Notes under the pieces: generated by a model
Seen by the model: the letters and a program-made list of their open reading frames with translations, nothing else
Database searches by the model: none
Told to the model about the DNA's origin: nothing
Position numbers and translations under genes: made by a program
Assembly: GCA_036250225.1 (NCBI GenBank)
Contig: JAPZLL010000008.1
Coordinates: 868,001-932,000, forward strand
Direction: 5' to 3'
DNA from: Cercophora sp. LCS_1
Taxonomy: Eukaryota; Ascomycota; Sordariomycetes; Sordariales; Lasiosphaeriaceae
Length of the DNA: 64,000 nucleotides
In this document: positions 12,501-23,617 of the stretch, piece after piece
How the letters are laid out: each line of letters begins with the position of its first letter
How positions within the stretch are numbered: position 1 is the first letter of the stretch

Positions 12501-15310
12501 GAAGGCTTGATCACAGCCAAGCTGTCGTTGGATCTGTACCACCTGAGCAGCAGGATGACGGGTTTGGGCTGCCACACGCCGTCGCTGTGAGATAACGCCA
12601 TCTCCTGAGAAAGCCCAACTAAGAGACCACGGAAACGAGGTCCAGAGTACAAAGCTCTACATAAAGTTAGGCCTCACCGACTCTGTCTTATCAAGGGAGG
12701 AATCCCAGGTTCCCGGGAGGTGGAGGGTTGGAAGATATTCCCATTGCACCGGGCAAACGAGAGGATGCGAGCAAGCGCATCCCTCTCCTCCTCGCGCGGA
12801 AATGGCAACACGCCACCACGTTGTGACGATGTGAGTCTCGGCACGGCCGGAGGAAGTCATTGTGGAATTGAATGTCATGAAAAACATCAATGGCTGGTGT
12901 GGGTGTTCTCGCCAGGTGGCCGGCGAGTCGAACGCGTTCAGTTGTGAGCTTGGTCCTGACCGAGGCGCGGCTATTCCAGTGACAACGCTCGAATCAGGCG
13001 TCGTAGTTTGATGGATCCGATCTAAAAAGCGTCTAGAATTCTCCGGGGGTCGGCTTTCCCATCCCAGTCACGCAAAAAAGGCTCCCCCAGCAGAGGACGG
13101 GTGATCGGGGTGACGCGCAACCCACTCCATTCCACGCTAAGGGGAAGAGCAGGCGCGAGACAGAAAGGAAACCTGCATTGTACCCGGCAAGCAACCAAGT
13201 ACATTTTCGTACTGTTGCTCTCGCGCGTTGGCACATGCGGCAATTGCTTCTCCGGATCTCGCTGAGGGGACCAATGATCGTTGGGATTTTTTGGGATTCT
13301 GAGAGCCAAAAGCATCTCTAGATCGGCACAGAGGTGGGAGATCGTCCTTTGAAAAGGAGGTCCAGCCGTTCAAGGGCCTAGGAGCCTCACGCAGATGGTC
13401 CAAGTCCCATGATAACCATGCACCGCCGCCCGGTCTGGTGATGGAGTGACCGTTGTTCGTGCCTAACGAAGAAGGAAACCGGCGAGAAATCCTCGCGCTC
13501 TAGTTGCCTTGAATGCAAGCCGTAGTGGAGTGGTGGGCTCCGTTTTCAATGTGTATGGACGGTCCGGTGTGGAGGGCGGGCTGTTGCTGAACGGGGTTTC
13601 TACAGCCCGTCCGCTCAACTAGAAACCTGAGGGACGCCGAAGTCTCAGTCGACAGTGTGAATCGGACCAGCCGCATGTGCCGCCTGCATCTTCGTCTGCA
13701 TTCGAACCCTGGCATACATGGCAGTGCTCTTCACACCATCCAGCATACCGTGCTACGACAAGTCCGCCAATCGTCTAGAACGAGGCAGCCACCAGGACCC
13801 GTCGAGACGTCCACTGACGTGGACTGGTGAGGTCCACGGCAACGAGGTGATTTCGAGCAGTCACTGCGAGCATCGAATGTTCACTGCCGGATGGCGTTGC
13901 GGTGATTGGATCTGCTAGGTATCAATCCGGAGGGGCCAGAAGACGGGAAGGTGTTCCGTTGAGGCTCCGGGGATCGGGTGGCACCTAGGCGGATGATCTG
14001 GATTCGAACAGGTAGGGTGCTACTCACGCTGAGGGAGTCCGAGATGCGGCCTGGGCTCCCCAAAGGACCATCAGGTGATTTGGAACGCAATCCCTTGCCC
14101 AGCCGGAGAAGAGTGTCGAGCACAGCCGGCAGAAAGCGCGTGTCCACCGCCGAGGATCTCACCAGAGCTCCACCCTCGACAGTATCGTCTCGCACATTGG
14201 TCTGATCTTGTGCGTTAGTGGGCATGCACTTGCACCTGCCCTGGAGATGGACGACTCTCAGCAACTTGAAGGTCAAACATGCACTCATGAATGTGGGGGT
14301 TTGATAGCTAGGACAGGCCTAGAATGCCCCGAATGGTTCCTACCTTAGCAGGCTGCGTCTGGGCAAGCACCAGCGATTGGGCTTGGCTTTAGGGACGCCT
14401 TCCCTACGAGCTGGCACACTAAAATGGCGCTTGGCACATCCGTGCCCCGCTTTTCAATTCACGATTGGTTCGCGATCAGGTCCCTGGGATCATCTCGCGA
14501 CCGAGCCGGAAGAAGTTGCCGTGAACTAACCAGCGGACCGTACATCGAGGGCGCCAATCCGGGCGAGAAAGCGCTGCAATCCGCCCGTTCCGAACGCTTC
14601 GGTGGAAACTCCCGCTCTGCTCTCCGTGCGCCGTCCACGAGGGCAACAAGGGACCAACCGCCCAGAAGGCAAAACAACAACCACCACTGCTGCGGGCCAG
14701 CTTCTCGTTGAGACAGAGAAGCGAAATAGGGAGTTGCGACGGATTGGGCTCTCTGTGGCTGTCGTGCGCCGTAGGAACTGAATCCAGTGGCTCGCAACTC
14801 GCGTGGCCACTCTCACCGGGTATGTGGTGCCTCGCTAGATCGGCACCGGGGCCGGATTGGGCGATGCCGGACTGAACGCTTCGGCGCGGGCGCGTTCATG
14901 CACCTGCTCGTCTCTGACAGTCTGCTGAAGGGTGAAACAAAACATCAGCGGCCCCAGATGGCTTCATGGTTCGCCCGCCATCGTCACCCAGAAGGACCCT
15001 TGGTCTCGTCAAAGCTGGGGATGAGATGATGTGTCACATGGCACAAGATCTGGAGAGATCTCAGAGCAGACGTGTGGGAAGATGTATGGGGTGCGCAGTG
15101 CAAGTCGCGGCGCCGCCTTGTGTTCCGGTAACTTCTGCCAGCCGACACAGCAACCGTTTTCCGGTTGCCGTGCGAGATAGGCCTGCAGATTGCCAGCGTC
15201 ATGACAGTGCGTGATGCTTTCCCACCGCGAGCTGATCATCGGATCCCGCAGTCTGGACCGTCTTTGCGTGACTGGGTCGACAGTTGATCACGGCCCGACC
15301 CGACACTTCG

Positions 15311-15333
15311 AGAGCGAGCGAGTGAGCGAGTGA
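15311..15333. repeat. GAGC/GAGT tetranucleotide microsatellite
   Basis: Imperfect tandem GAGC/GAGT units are visible (agcgagcgagtgagcgagtg). The tract is short, intergenic and has no coding context. Confidence 0.7.
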
Positions 15334-17874
15334 GCAAGCAACCACTGCTTGCTACCCGGAGACAAGCTCATCCCCCTTCCGTCGGAGGTCCTCCACCTGT
15401 TGTTTGGCCCCTTTCATCTCTCTTCTCAGGAAGGCCTGGCTGTCCGACAAACAGGGTCACCGTAGCCCCGATAATGCCCGGGATGGATGCGCGACGCAAG
15501 GAAACGAGGGCATCTTCCGCCGCCGCGCGACAAACTACAGTACCTAGGTCACTCTGTTCCGCGCAACCTCTCAGGTGCAGATCCGCCATCCGGGCCGATA
15601 TTAGCACCGTCCTAGGTACTGTTTGCCCACGGGACATTTTTACGCGGCAGCCAATCAAGGCCCGGCCTCCGCCCTCAAGAAGAAACGGCCGAAAGAACTT
15701 GGAGTCTGAAACAATAGGACGAGCTACCTCCCTCCCACCACGGTAGGGCCCCATCATCGCCGCTCCCCCCTCCGGATTGGTGGCCTTGGTGGTTGGGCGG
15801 ACGCAAGTATTCGAAGGAGACGGGAACCCGCACAAACGACTTCCAACAAACCGACCATTCACCCTCATCAGGCGGCCTAGCACTCACCGACCCATATTGG
15901 GCATGCATCAAGGAACACGAGATTTTCCCGAGCCTTGCTCTTTGTAGGAAGCGCCTCGGCGTGCTTCAGATCTGTCTTTGGGACTGGGAACCCGACTCCA
16001 TCGGAGAGTGTCGGGGGCGCATTCGAAGTCAACTGTCAGGGCCGCCAGAGGCTCGCTCAGGCACTTGGCCTTACGATTGGCTGCTGCTGTCAGTACTCGT
16101 GCTCATCAAGGGGCCGGCGGGGTGGGAAACGGAGCTCGTCTTTCTGCGTGGTTCTTCGTGTGGCCGTCGCCGGAAAGGTCGAGACGCCAGGTGCAAGGGT
16201 TAGGACTCCAAACAAGCCTCATGAAGCAGTTTGTCTTCTCTCCTACTCTCCTCGATGACGTGCGTCATCATCCCAGCAACGGACGTATCGTCCTGCTTGC
16301 CGCCCAACGGCTTTGTGGAGCGCCTTGTCGATCTTCGAGCCCTCATTTTCAGTGCGTGGCTGGGTGAAGGGTTTTGAACATGAGCATATGGACGCTGGGT
16401 CTGAAGCCCTCACCCCAGAGAGCCCGGCTCTCACGTGGTGAGCGAGATGGACTCACCCCTCCGATGAAGGCAGCCGCCCATGTCCGCCTATGTCTCCGTA
16501 GTGGGCTAGTTCGGCCGTTTCCGAAGACGTTGGGCCTACAGAGCTGGGAGCTGAAAACCTGCCGCATCACTGCGGTGTGTGTCTAATTTCACGCTGCGAT
16601 GTTGCGGCTACTTCTCGCTGACGGAGCAATCCCGGTTTTCTATCTTCTGAGCCACACTTTCCACGGGTTGAGCGCCAGCAAGTTGCTGGCCATCCACCCA
16701 GTTCGCCCTCTTCTCTTCATTACACGCCCTTCGTCATGATGCGAACATCCAGCCAGAATATTGGATGCAGCCGGACCTGCAGCATCAAATTTAACGTCAG
16801 CTTCACGCCCGGAGGCAAGGTATTTCGGATCCGTGGCGCAGACTGGACTGGCTTCGAATCGCTCGGGGCATGCCACCTAGGCATGCAGCTACCCGTCTCC
16901 TTGGTCTACCCCTGGCCGGACAGCTCCCTCATCAATCAAAACAGGTGCCAGTGGCGCATCGTAGAAGGCCCTGACTGTAAGGGTGCGTGCATATCTGATG
17001 CGTGGAAGACGAGGATCCCAGCACTGCCAGCAAGGAAGCTGGCTCGCCGCGCTTGCTCGTTTCGATGCCCACGGCCACACCAAGGGGTATTCGCATCTGG
17101 CTGTTCTGATGCTCCCCGGGACAGGCCACGACAGCCTGGCTTTGTTTGGTTCTGGAAGCAGCGTCTGTAGAGACGACAATGGAACCAAGACGGTGCTTGT
17201 CAAGGCAGAAACGAAGCACACAGCCGTGACCCGCCCAAACACATCGAGGCCGGGTACCGTGGGGCATGGACCCGTGGCGAACACCCGATCAGTTTGCTTG
17301 GCTGTGGCCTCCACGATACAGGGAGCATCGTCCTGTAACTCGAGCGGCTTCTTGCCTTGCTTGCCCAGTGCGGTCCTTTCGGCCCAGATCTGAGTAGGTG
17401 AGTGGAGGCAGCAGGGCTCTAGCAGCCCGCAAACATCGCTGAGCTGCCCACGGGACCGGTATCCGCCAGCAAGTCACTCCTGCTGCAAGAGGCCCGGCGG
17501 CCGGGCAATCTAACCCCCATCAGCTCGCTCTGGACGAGGGCATCAGAATCCAGTCTCGAGATTAAAAAAGACCGGGGACTGTCGAGTTTCTCTCTCCACC
17601 CCATGTGTCCCATTGCCCTTGTCTCAAACGTCTGCACGACCGACCCCCTCAAGCGAGCTTAAGAAGGCATAGAAACCCCTCCCCCGACCTTTGTCTCCCA
17701 TCGGAGCCCCTCTTGATCACTCTTGTCTCCTGTCGTCCTGCCAGACCCGACGAAAAGGCACTCACATCTCCTCACCTTGGTACTACCCTTCTGTCTGCCA
17801 GACCTAGGGCATAACCTCATATACCACCTCTGTACGATCGTCTCCAAGCCACTACGCCGGGGTTTCATCGACAA

Positions 17875-17882
17875 TATATAAA
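17875..17882 (+). promoter_or_regulatory. Candidate TATA box for a distal vib-1 promoter
   Basis: TATATAAA is a perfect TATA element. It is followed by a 300-nt stretch typical of fungal leaders (CAA/ACC- and CT-rich, with very few ATGs), which ends in a strong splice donor GAG|GTAAGT at 18188/18189. Upstream (17590-17780) the strand is CT-rich. Assignment to vib-1 is an inference from orientation and from the lack of any intervening coding gene. Confidence 0.5.
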
Positions 17883-18188
17883 CGCCAGCCATCTGAGATC
17901 CTGCACAAGTCGACTTACACCGCGTTCTTGTGTCGACCACCGTCGGTCAAGACGGTCCACCCAGGGAAGGGTCGTTGCTGTTGCAACCACCGCACCGTCC
18001 AAAAAGGCTCGAGAAAAAAGGTCACCGCCAGGGGAACGAAGAAACCGTCGCGATCCCGAAGCCCGAAACAGCTCGTCGGCTACGCTCTCCGAGCATCTTT
18101 CCTTCCGCAAAGTCACCCAACAGCTTGCTTAACCTTGGAACCCAACACCACCACGCCCGAACAGCCCAACGAGAGACACTCGATCGAG

Positions 18189-20453
18189 GTAAGTTGAGCA
18201 TATTGATTCCTCCGGTCCCGGCCCTACCATGCACACCTACGCCACTATTTTCGTCCGTTCCCTTGCGAGGTTCTGGCTCCCTGGCTGGCAGACCCAGGGC
18301 AATGGTTCCCGCTTGCAGCGGCCTTTGCCATATCGCTGTGGAGGCTGGCCGTCGAGCAATCAGAGCAAGTCTTTCATGTAGGGCGAATGCTGATTCCGAC
18401 CAAGTGCGCATACTCTTCTCGGCTTGCATGCTTGGTGCGTCCACATCCCCAGGGCGTCGCTCGTGACTGGAGGTGCAAGAGTGGCCGGAGAAGCGCATCG
18501 GTCGGGAACGGGAAAAAAAAGGACATTCTATGATCGGCGTTGTGGGAAAAGCAAGGTGGGAAGTAGCCTCAGGGCGGTCTCGTGCGCCTGCCTTGCCGGC
18601 CCTCCCTTCTCCCACGGCGCCTCCCGGCCAGCGCTCGAAGTTCACACTGGCAGTCTCCAGTTCGACGCCGGCGGCGCGGATTTTTCCGTACGCCGCAGCG
18701 AGACGCCCGGTTTCCCCGTTGTTTCCCCCGCATGTCGTGGGTTTTCGACGACCGAAGTCTCGCGCTGTCGCATCCCCAGTTCAGCGGAAAGGTTTCCGGA
18801 TTGCTGACGAAATGTCCGAATCGATCAGGTTCAATCCCTTGCTGGCCGCACGGTGCATGGGTGTAATTTGAGTGCTTGGAATGACAAGGGTCAAACCCAA
18901 GGTCAGTTGACCAATCCTGAAGCGCCTCGCAGCAAGCCACCACGGGATGGCAAGACGACACAGAGGGGCAGCAAGACAACAGGCAGGAGGGGTTCAGAGA
19001 CAGCAGCAGCTCCCTCCATCCTGAGGGTCGCTCCTCCTCTCTGGCGCTGCATCATGATGTTTTTTCCCGTCACAGCGTCCAAGCTGTCGTGCAGGAAACT
19101 CACATGCTGGGCATTGATGTTGCAACCCCTCCACAGCCTGAGATGGAAGGAGCGGGAGAGATTCGAGCAATGGGACTTGTGCTGACCGTGGCCCCGCCAG
19201 AGGGGATAGGACCATTCAGGCATCGCATTAAGTGCTCATCCCCTAAATCGTGGCGATAGCTCGCTCGACGGAGCAGAGGAGCTCGGATGAGTCAACAACT
19301 CCCAAACAAGGTACCATTTCTTGCTTCTTCAGAAACTGTTTGCTTCCCCTTTTGTTTTTGCACTTTGGGCTGTGTTTCGGCCTGGACGACTTGGGGGCCC
19401 GCGAGGCGGGCGACAAGGCCGAAGTCGAGGACAGAAAGCGAGCTTTCACCCCGCTGTGCCGGGCCACGACCACGGTCTCAATATAAGCGCAATCAATCCA
19501 AATAAATCGCCAATGCCAACATTGGGCAAGTGGTAAGAGGACGAGACAACAACCAGCCAAACTGTCGCCATCGAAATCGCAGTCGCGGCGCGGTCGCAGC
19601 CCGTATTGAAACCGGCGAGCGCAAGCAGGAGAAAAATAGGTTAGTGACAGCCTCCTAAAAAGCCACATCACACCCCATGCCATTGTTCACTCCCATTCAT
19701 TGTCTCCCATCCCCCGCCCCCGCCGGCGGCCGATGTCAATTCGACAAGGCTAGTCCTGCACTTACCCACCGTTTCCGATCCCTGGGCCGAGGAAATGGCG
19801 CGCCCATCAGCTTGCTCGCTGAGCTCGATGCGGCCCGATCATTTCGGCATGTATCTGCTGCTGTCCTCCTCTGCCCGACCCTGCGCAGTGACCAGCTCCA
19901 GCGATTGCAAGATTGGCATGCATCTTGGAGATCCAGAGACGCTCCGCGCCATCTTCGACAGCTGGATTGACCGCACTCGAGGGGTCGACGGTGCCAGGAT
20001 GCAGCAGCCTCTTGCCGTGCATGTACTTTGTACGTGTGTTCGACCGAGGGTGCCATCCCGGCTGCTGAGGGGTGACTGCAACCACGCTTGCCTGTTTCCT
20101 GTTCGGATCCGACTGGCTTGGTGCGGACGGGGGTGCAGTTGGCCGTCCTGAAGCCGGCCAGGCCAAGTGGATGTACCGATGCAAGTTCAAGGTACCTCAT
20201 TGTACTCGATGTCACTGGCAACTGGCAACTGGACGGGACGAATTCTACCCCCTGCGCGGCGCTGCACTCAGTGAGAACGCGGCCACAGCAGAGGGCGAGC
20301 AGCCTCTCCCGCTCCCCGGTTTCCTTTCGACTCTACTGCGATCCCTACCGACATTGCCCCTCCCTCCCGACGGCCCTTTTCTTCGTGCAGGTCTCGCTTT
20401 CAGGCACTGTGAAGCCCGCACATCGAGTCGAGAACTAACATTGAGAACTGCAG
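18189..20453 (+). other. Candidate 2.27 kb intron in the vib-1 5' leader
   Basis: The donor is GAG|GTAAGT at 18189. The acceptor is GAACTGCAG at 20451-20453, with a perfect branch-site sequence CTAAC at 20435-20439, 14 nt before the acceptor. Both ends match the ascomycete consensus, although the intron is much longer than the coding introns in this window. The sequence inside has no supported ORF. It would join the CT-rich leader behind the 17875 TATA box to a second CT-rich leader segment. Only RNA evidence can confirm it. Confidence 0.4.
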
Positions 20454-21646
20454 GTTTTCGGTGACGAAGCAAACCACCGCGTCCGCCCGCCCTCGCTCTC
20501 TCGCCAGCCTGCTCACCCAGCCGTGTCCCCAACAGCCTCTCGTTTTGTTATCTCTTCTACCCACTCCCTGCTGTGCAATGCGAGCGCCGGAGCCGCGATT
20601 CCCCCCATAGCGTTGCAAACAGTATGTAAAGATGGCATTTCTAACGTTGTGGTATCATAGGACTTCGGGGGCTCGCCGTCAACTTGCGCCGGGCTACCTG
20701 TTGTTGAATACCTAGACGCTGACATGAGAGGGTGCGTACCCAGAGTCTTTCTTTCATTGGTCCCTGCGCTGTCCTCAGGCTGCTGCTCAAATACTGTGGT
20801 CTATCCACTTACACCAGTACTCCCTGCACCGTATTCAATCCCCCAACCTTGCATTCCTCACTTCCCGCCAACGCCCCAGCCCGAATGGCAAGCGTTTAAA
20901 AAGCCAAACGGCACTCTCAATCATCCTGGTTTCCTCTCTCTCGAGGGCTTCAACCACGCCTCCCTTCCCATTTTTTCTGCTAAGCAGCGGGCTTCCCGTG
21001 GACCTCATCCCAATTTCCTCCCACTATTCCTTCTATTTTTGCTGTTGGTCCGTACCGCTATCGTCGCCGCTTCTGCTTTCATCACCCTCCTGGCCTTTTT
21101 TTCGCCTCGTTATCGCGTTGCGGAGACATGGGTACTTGCCTGGGCGCTGGACGTGCTACCTAAGTGGCATTGATAGCTCGCTACTCGCAGGTCTGCCCTC
21201 GTTGCCACGGGTGTTGTGCTTTGCCCTTCCGATCCTGTATTCGGCAGCCTTGTGCAACGCCAAGTGCTGGCAGTACGACGGCTCTGTCATACCCGTGCAC
21301 CTGGTGTTTTGCATGGGACACACACGCAGCACGAAGGTACAGCAGTTGCGGTTGCCGGGCCTTGATAGACGCTAGCAGCGCCCGCGCTTGGCACCAGACG
21401 AAGGCTGGCCTCGCGTGCTGACCCGGATCTAGATATACCCAGGATTCCACCAGCACCCTCTCCACCCTAGAGGTGTCGGCACCGCCCTCGACCTTCTTGG
21501 GTATATTACCTCAGGCCGCCGGTTCTTATACTTCTGACAACGGCTACTTTCATTCCACCGTTCACGGTCCCTACCCCCACATAGACGTCAGGTCTAGGCT
21601 AGGCTCCAAGTACGTAGCACTTCCACCACCTCACCTGCCCTTCCCC
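20454..21646 (+). promoter_or_regulatory. Proximal leader of vib-1 with upstream ATGs
   Basis: This CT-rich leader-like DNA precedes the vib-1 frame. It contains a 10-codon upstream ORF (20578-20610) and a longer upstream ORF beginning with ATG at 20724 and ending at 21173. A TATA-like TTTAAAAAG at about 20897 is followed by CT-rich sequence, which could mark a proximal promoter. A strong donor GTACGT at 21612 with an acceptor GTACCAG at about 21686 could define a small leader intron, which would move translation to the ATG at 21707. Upstream ORFs of this kind often lower translation of the main frame. Confidence 0.45.
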
Positions 21647-23176
21647 ATGGCCTTCCTGGGCTCTTCTGGGGCTTACACTTGTACCAGTAGCACCTCTGGC
21701 ACGGGCATGGCACAAGCCCCTCGCACCGCAACACTGCCGCACCCAACATCACAACCCTATAGCACGAGAGACATCTACTCGACCTCGACGCCTTCGTTCC
21801 GGAGGCCAGACCACCTGCCACGCTCACCGTCCTTCACAAGCGGCATTCGCCGCCATCCGCTGTCTCCCACCTCCACGGTCAGCTACAGCCCTCTCAGGAT
21901 GGACGGCAGCTACGGATCCAAGACGCAGCAGAACATACCTCCTCTCCAGCCGATTGTCCATCTGGGGCACCTGTCCTACAACGATCCCGCCCAGACACCT
22001 ATCAAGGCAGACATCAATGGGATAATCGACAAGGGCTTCTTCCTCGCCGACAGCGAGTGGACATGTTATCGACGCAACTACTTCTCTTGCGTCTGCTCGT
22101 ACACCATCTCCGCAGCGCCTCCTGGATACCCCGCTGCGGGAATGCAATTCCTGCGGAGCGGTGACTCATCTCCATACAGTGTTTTTGGATTTGCCATGAG
22201 CATTTCTGCCGTCGTGGCCGATAACGACAATCTCTCTATCGAACTGGTCCAGCATACGCCGAAGCGAGACAAGGGGCCAATTGCCAAACCGGAGAAGGTA
22301 CGGCTAGCGCCAAAGCCGCCCCAGTCAAGCCATCACCCCATCAACAGCGTCTACGGCAATCCCAGTGGAGGCCTGGAGAACTCGAGAGGATACGATCAGG
22401 GATTCGGACAGGCGTCAAACAACCTGAGCAACGAGCACACCTTTGAGCGGATCCAGTTCAAGCAGGCGACGGCGAACAACGGCAAGCGGCGAGCGGCGCA
22501 ACAATACTACCACCTCATTGTCGAGCTCTGGGCCGATACTGGAAACGTGACATCGTCCGGAGACCCGTATGTCAAGGTGGCTTACAGAAAGTCGGCCAAA
22601 ATGATTGTGCGGGGACGGTCTCCGGGCCATTACCAGTCGGAGAGGCGAGCCAGCACGAGCAGCGGGCCTGGAGGCTCGGGTGGTGGCAGCATTGCCGGCA
22701 CAGGATATTCGTCAGGAATGCTCAATTCCGGAGATTATTCATCCAGCACCTCAATGATGCAAAGCGGCTACGCCCCGACTTACGACCCTCGGGGAGGCTA
22801 TGGAGGGACCCGTCACCACCAAGAACTGTCGATGGAACCGATCATCTCACCCGAAGAGTGCAAGGCGATCACAGACCCAAAGGGCTACCAATACTACGCA
22901 GCATCCATCTACGAGGGTGAACAGGACCCAAGGCAACACCAAGTCGAGCTATTTTCCCATGGGCGCAGCGAGGCAGACAGCAGCCACTCGACCACCATGT
23001 CCGCTGGTTTCGATCCGACAAAAGTGAAGCCCGAGTCCGGGGTTGGACTGCCAAGCATGTTCTATCCGCCCGACACGTTCTATCAGCAGCGCTGCGGACG
23101 GTTCGAGGGCAAGTCAAGCTCAGCCGGTTACTACCCTACGCCTCTTCCACCGTCGTCAACGATGAACATGACATGA
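21647..23176 (+). CDS. vib-1: NDT80/PhoG-family transcription factor, VIB-1/XprG type
   Basis: Proteins of this p53-like (Ndt80 fold) family act in the nucleus. The Neurospora VIB-1 and Aspergillus XprG members control heterokaryon-incompatibility cell death, extracellular protease production and carbon- or nutrient-starvation responses. The frame is uninterrupted; from the ATG at 21647 it encodes 509 aa. Residues 1-110 are Ser/Pro/Thr-rich. The NDT80 DNA-binding domain spans about 115-330 and includes ADINGIIDKGFFLADSEWTCYRR, NYFSCVCSYTI, the SPYSVFGFAMSISAVVADND block, and YYHLIVELWADTG...YVKVAYRKSAKMIVRGRSPGHYQ. The C-terminus is Gly/Ser/Tyr-rich, as in activation regions. The start is uncertain: the frame is open back to 21473 but without ATG, and 21707 (489 aa) is the alternative if the small leader intron is spliced. 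Very long flanks surround the gene on both sides. Confidence 0.88.
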   Translation: MAFLGSSGAYTCTSSTSGTGMAQAPRTATLPHPTSQPYSTRDIYSTSTPSFRRPDHLPRSPSFTSGIRRHPLSPTSTVSYSPLRMDGSYGSKTQQNIPPLQPIVHLGHLSYNDPAQTPIKADINGIIDKGFFLADSEWTCYRRNYFSCVCSYTISAAPPGYPAAGMQFLRSGDSSPYSVFGFAMSISAVVADNDNLSIELVQHTPKRDKGPIAKPEKVRLAPKPPQSSHHPINSVYGNPSGGLENSRGYDQGFGQASNNLSNEHTFERIQFKQATANNGKRRAAQQYYHLIVELWADTGNVTSSGDPYVKVAYRKSAKMIVRGRSPGHYQSERRASTSSGPGGSGGGSIAGTGYSSGMLNSGDYSSSTSMMQSGYAPTYDPRGGYGGTRHHQELSMEPIISPEECKAITDPKGYQYYAASIYEGEQDPRQHQVELFSHGRSEADSSHSTTMSAGFDPTKVKPESGVGLPSMFYPPDTFYQQRCGRFEGKSSSAGYYPTPLPPSSTMNMT

Positions 23177-23603
23177 TCGTCTCGCATTCCGAGGCCTTTC
23201 GTGCCATTTGCATCAACATTTCATCGTTCTGCCATGGGCGATGACACAGATGTCGGAGCTTTGTTTCTCTCGAAGGAGGACTGTATCCAAATGTTACAGG
23301 CATTTGATGGTGTCCCAGAGACCCTGCAACATCACATTCACATCTTTTGATATGGAAACACCAGCAGCAACTGGGTTCGCGGGCCGATTTTCTCGACGCT
23401 ACCTTACAGGGGACCCTTGCTACGTCGGCATCACACCTGCACGTGTCGCATCACTTTCGTGTCACATTTTATGCTGGACGTTGAGATTTCCTTTTTACGA
23501 TGTCAAGACCAAAAAGTTGGTTGGGAACAGACAGCATTTACGGGTTACACAATGTTTGGAATTGGGAAGGTTCACTCAATATCCCTTAGACTTTGCAACT
23601 AAC

Positions 23604-23617
23604 TTTTTTTTTTTTTT
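23604..23617. repeat. Poly(T) tract, T14
   Basis: Fourteen consecutive T lie about 430 bp downstream of the vib-1 stop, probably within or just beyond its 3' UTR. Confidence 0.85.

Larger units (their letters stand above)
8899..17870. other. 9 kb region without supported genes upstream of vib-1
   Basis: The region is GC-rich. All open frames are short, overlap on both strands, and show no domain, signal peptide or spliceable continuation that I can recognise. Simple-sequence tracts include T13 at 9519-9531, a tetranucleotide (GAGC/GAGT) run at about 15311-15333, and a small direct repeat TCTGCGCAGGTT near 10625 and 10643. There are no inverted terminal repeats, transposase motifs or AT-rich RIP-like blocks. 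The simplest reading is an unusually long regulatory or non-coding region for vib-1. Long non-coding transcripts cannot be excluded. Confidence 0.5.

Noticed and set aside
17930..18645. 178-codon (plus) and 207-codon (minus) frames
   Set aside because: They cover the leader-like segment and its splice donor; no family resemblance. The leader interpretation explains the sequence better.
18828..18838. GGTTCAATCCC, a tRNA B-box-like sequence
   Set aside because: No acceptor or anticodon stem can be paired around it and the T stem has mismatches.
20622..20660. Possible 39-nt intron (GTATGT...TCATAG with CTAAC)
   Set aside because: The signals are good but the length is below the 48-nt minimum seen in this window; kept only as a leader oddity.
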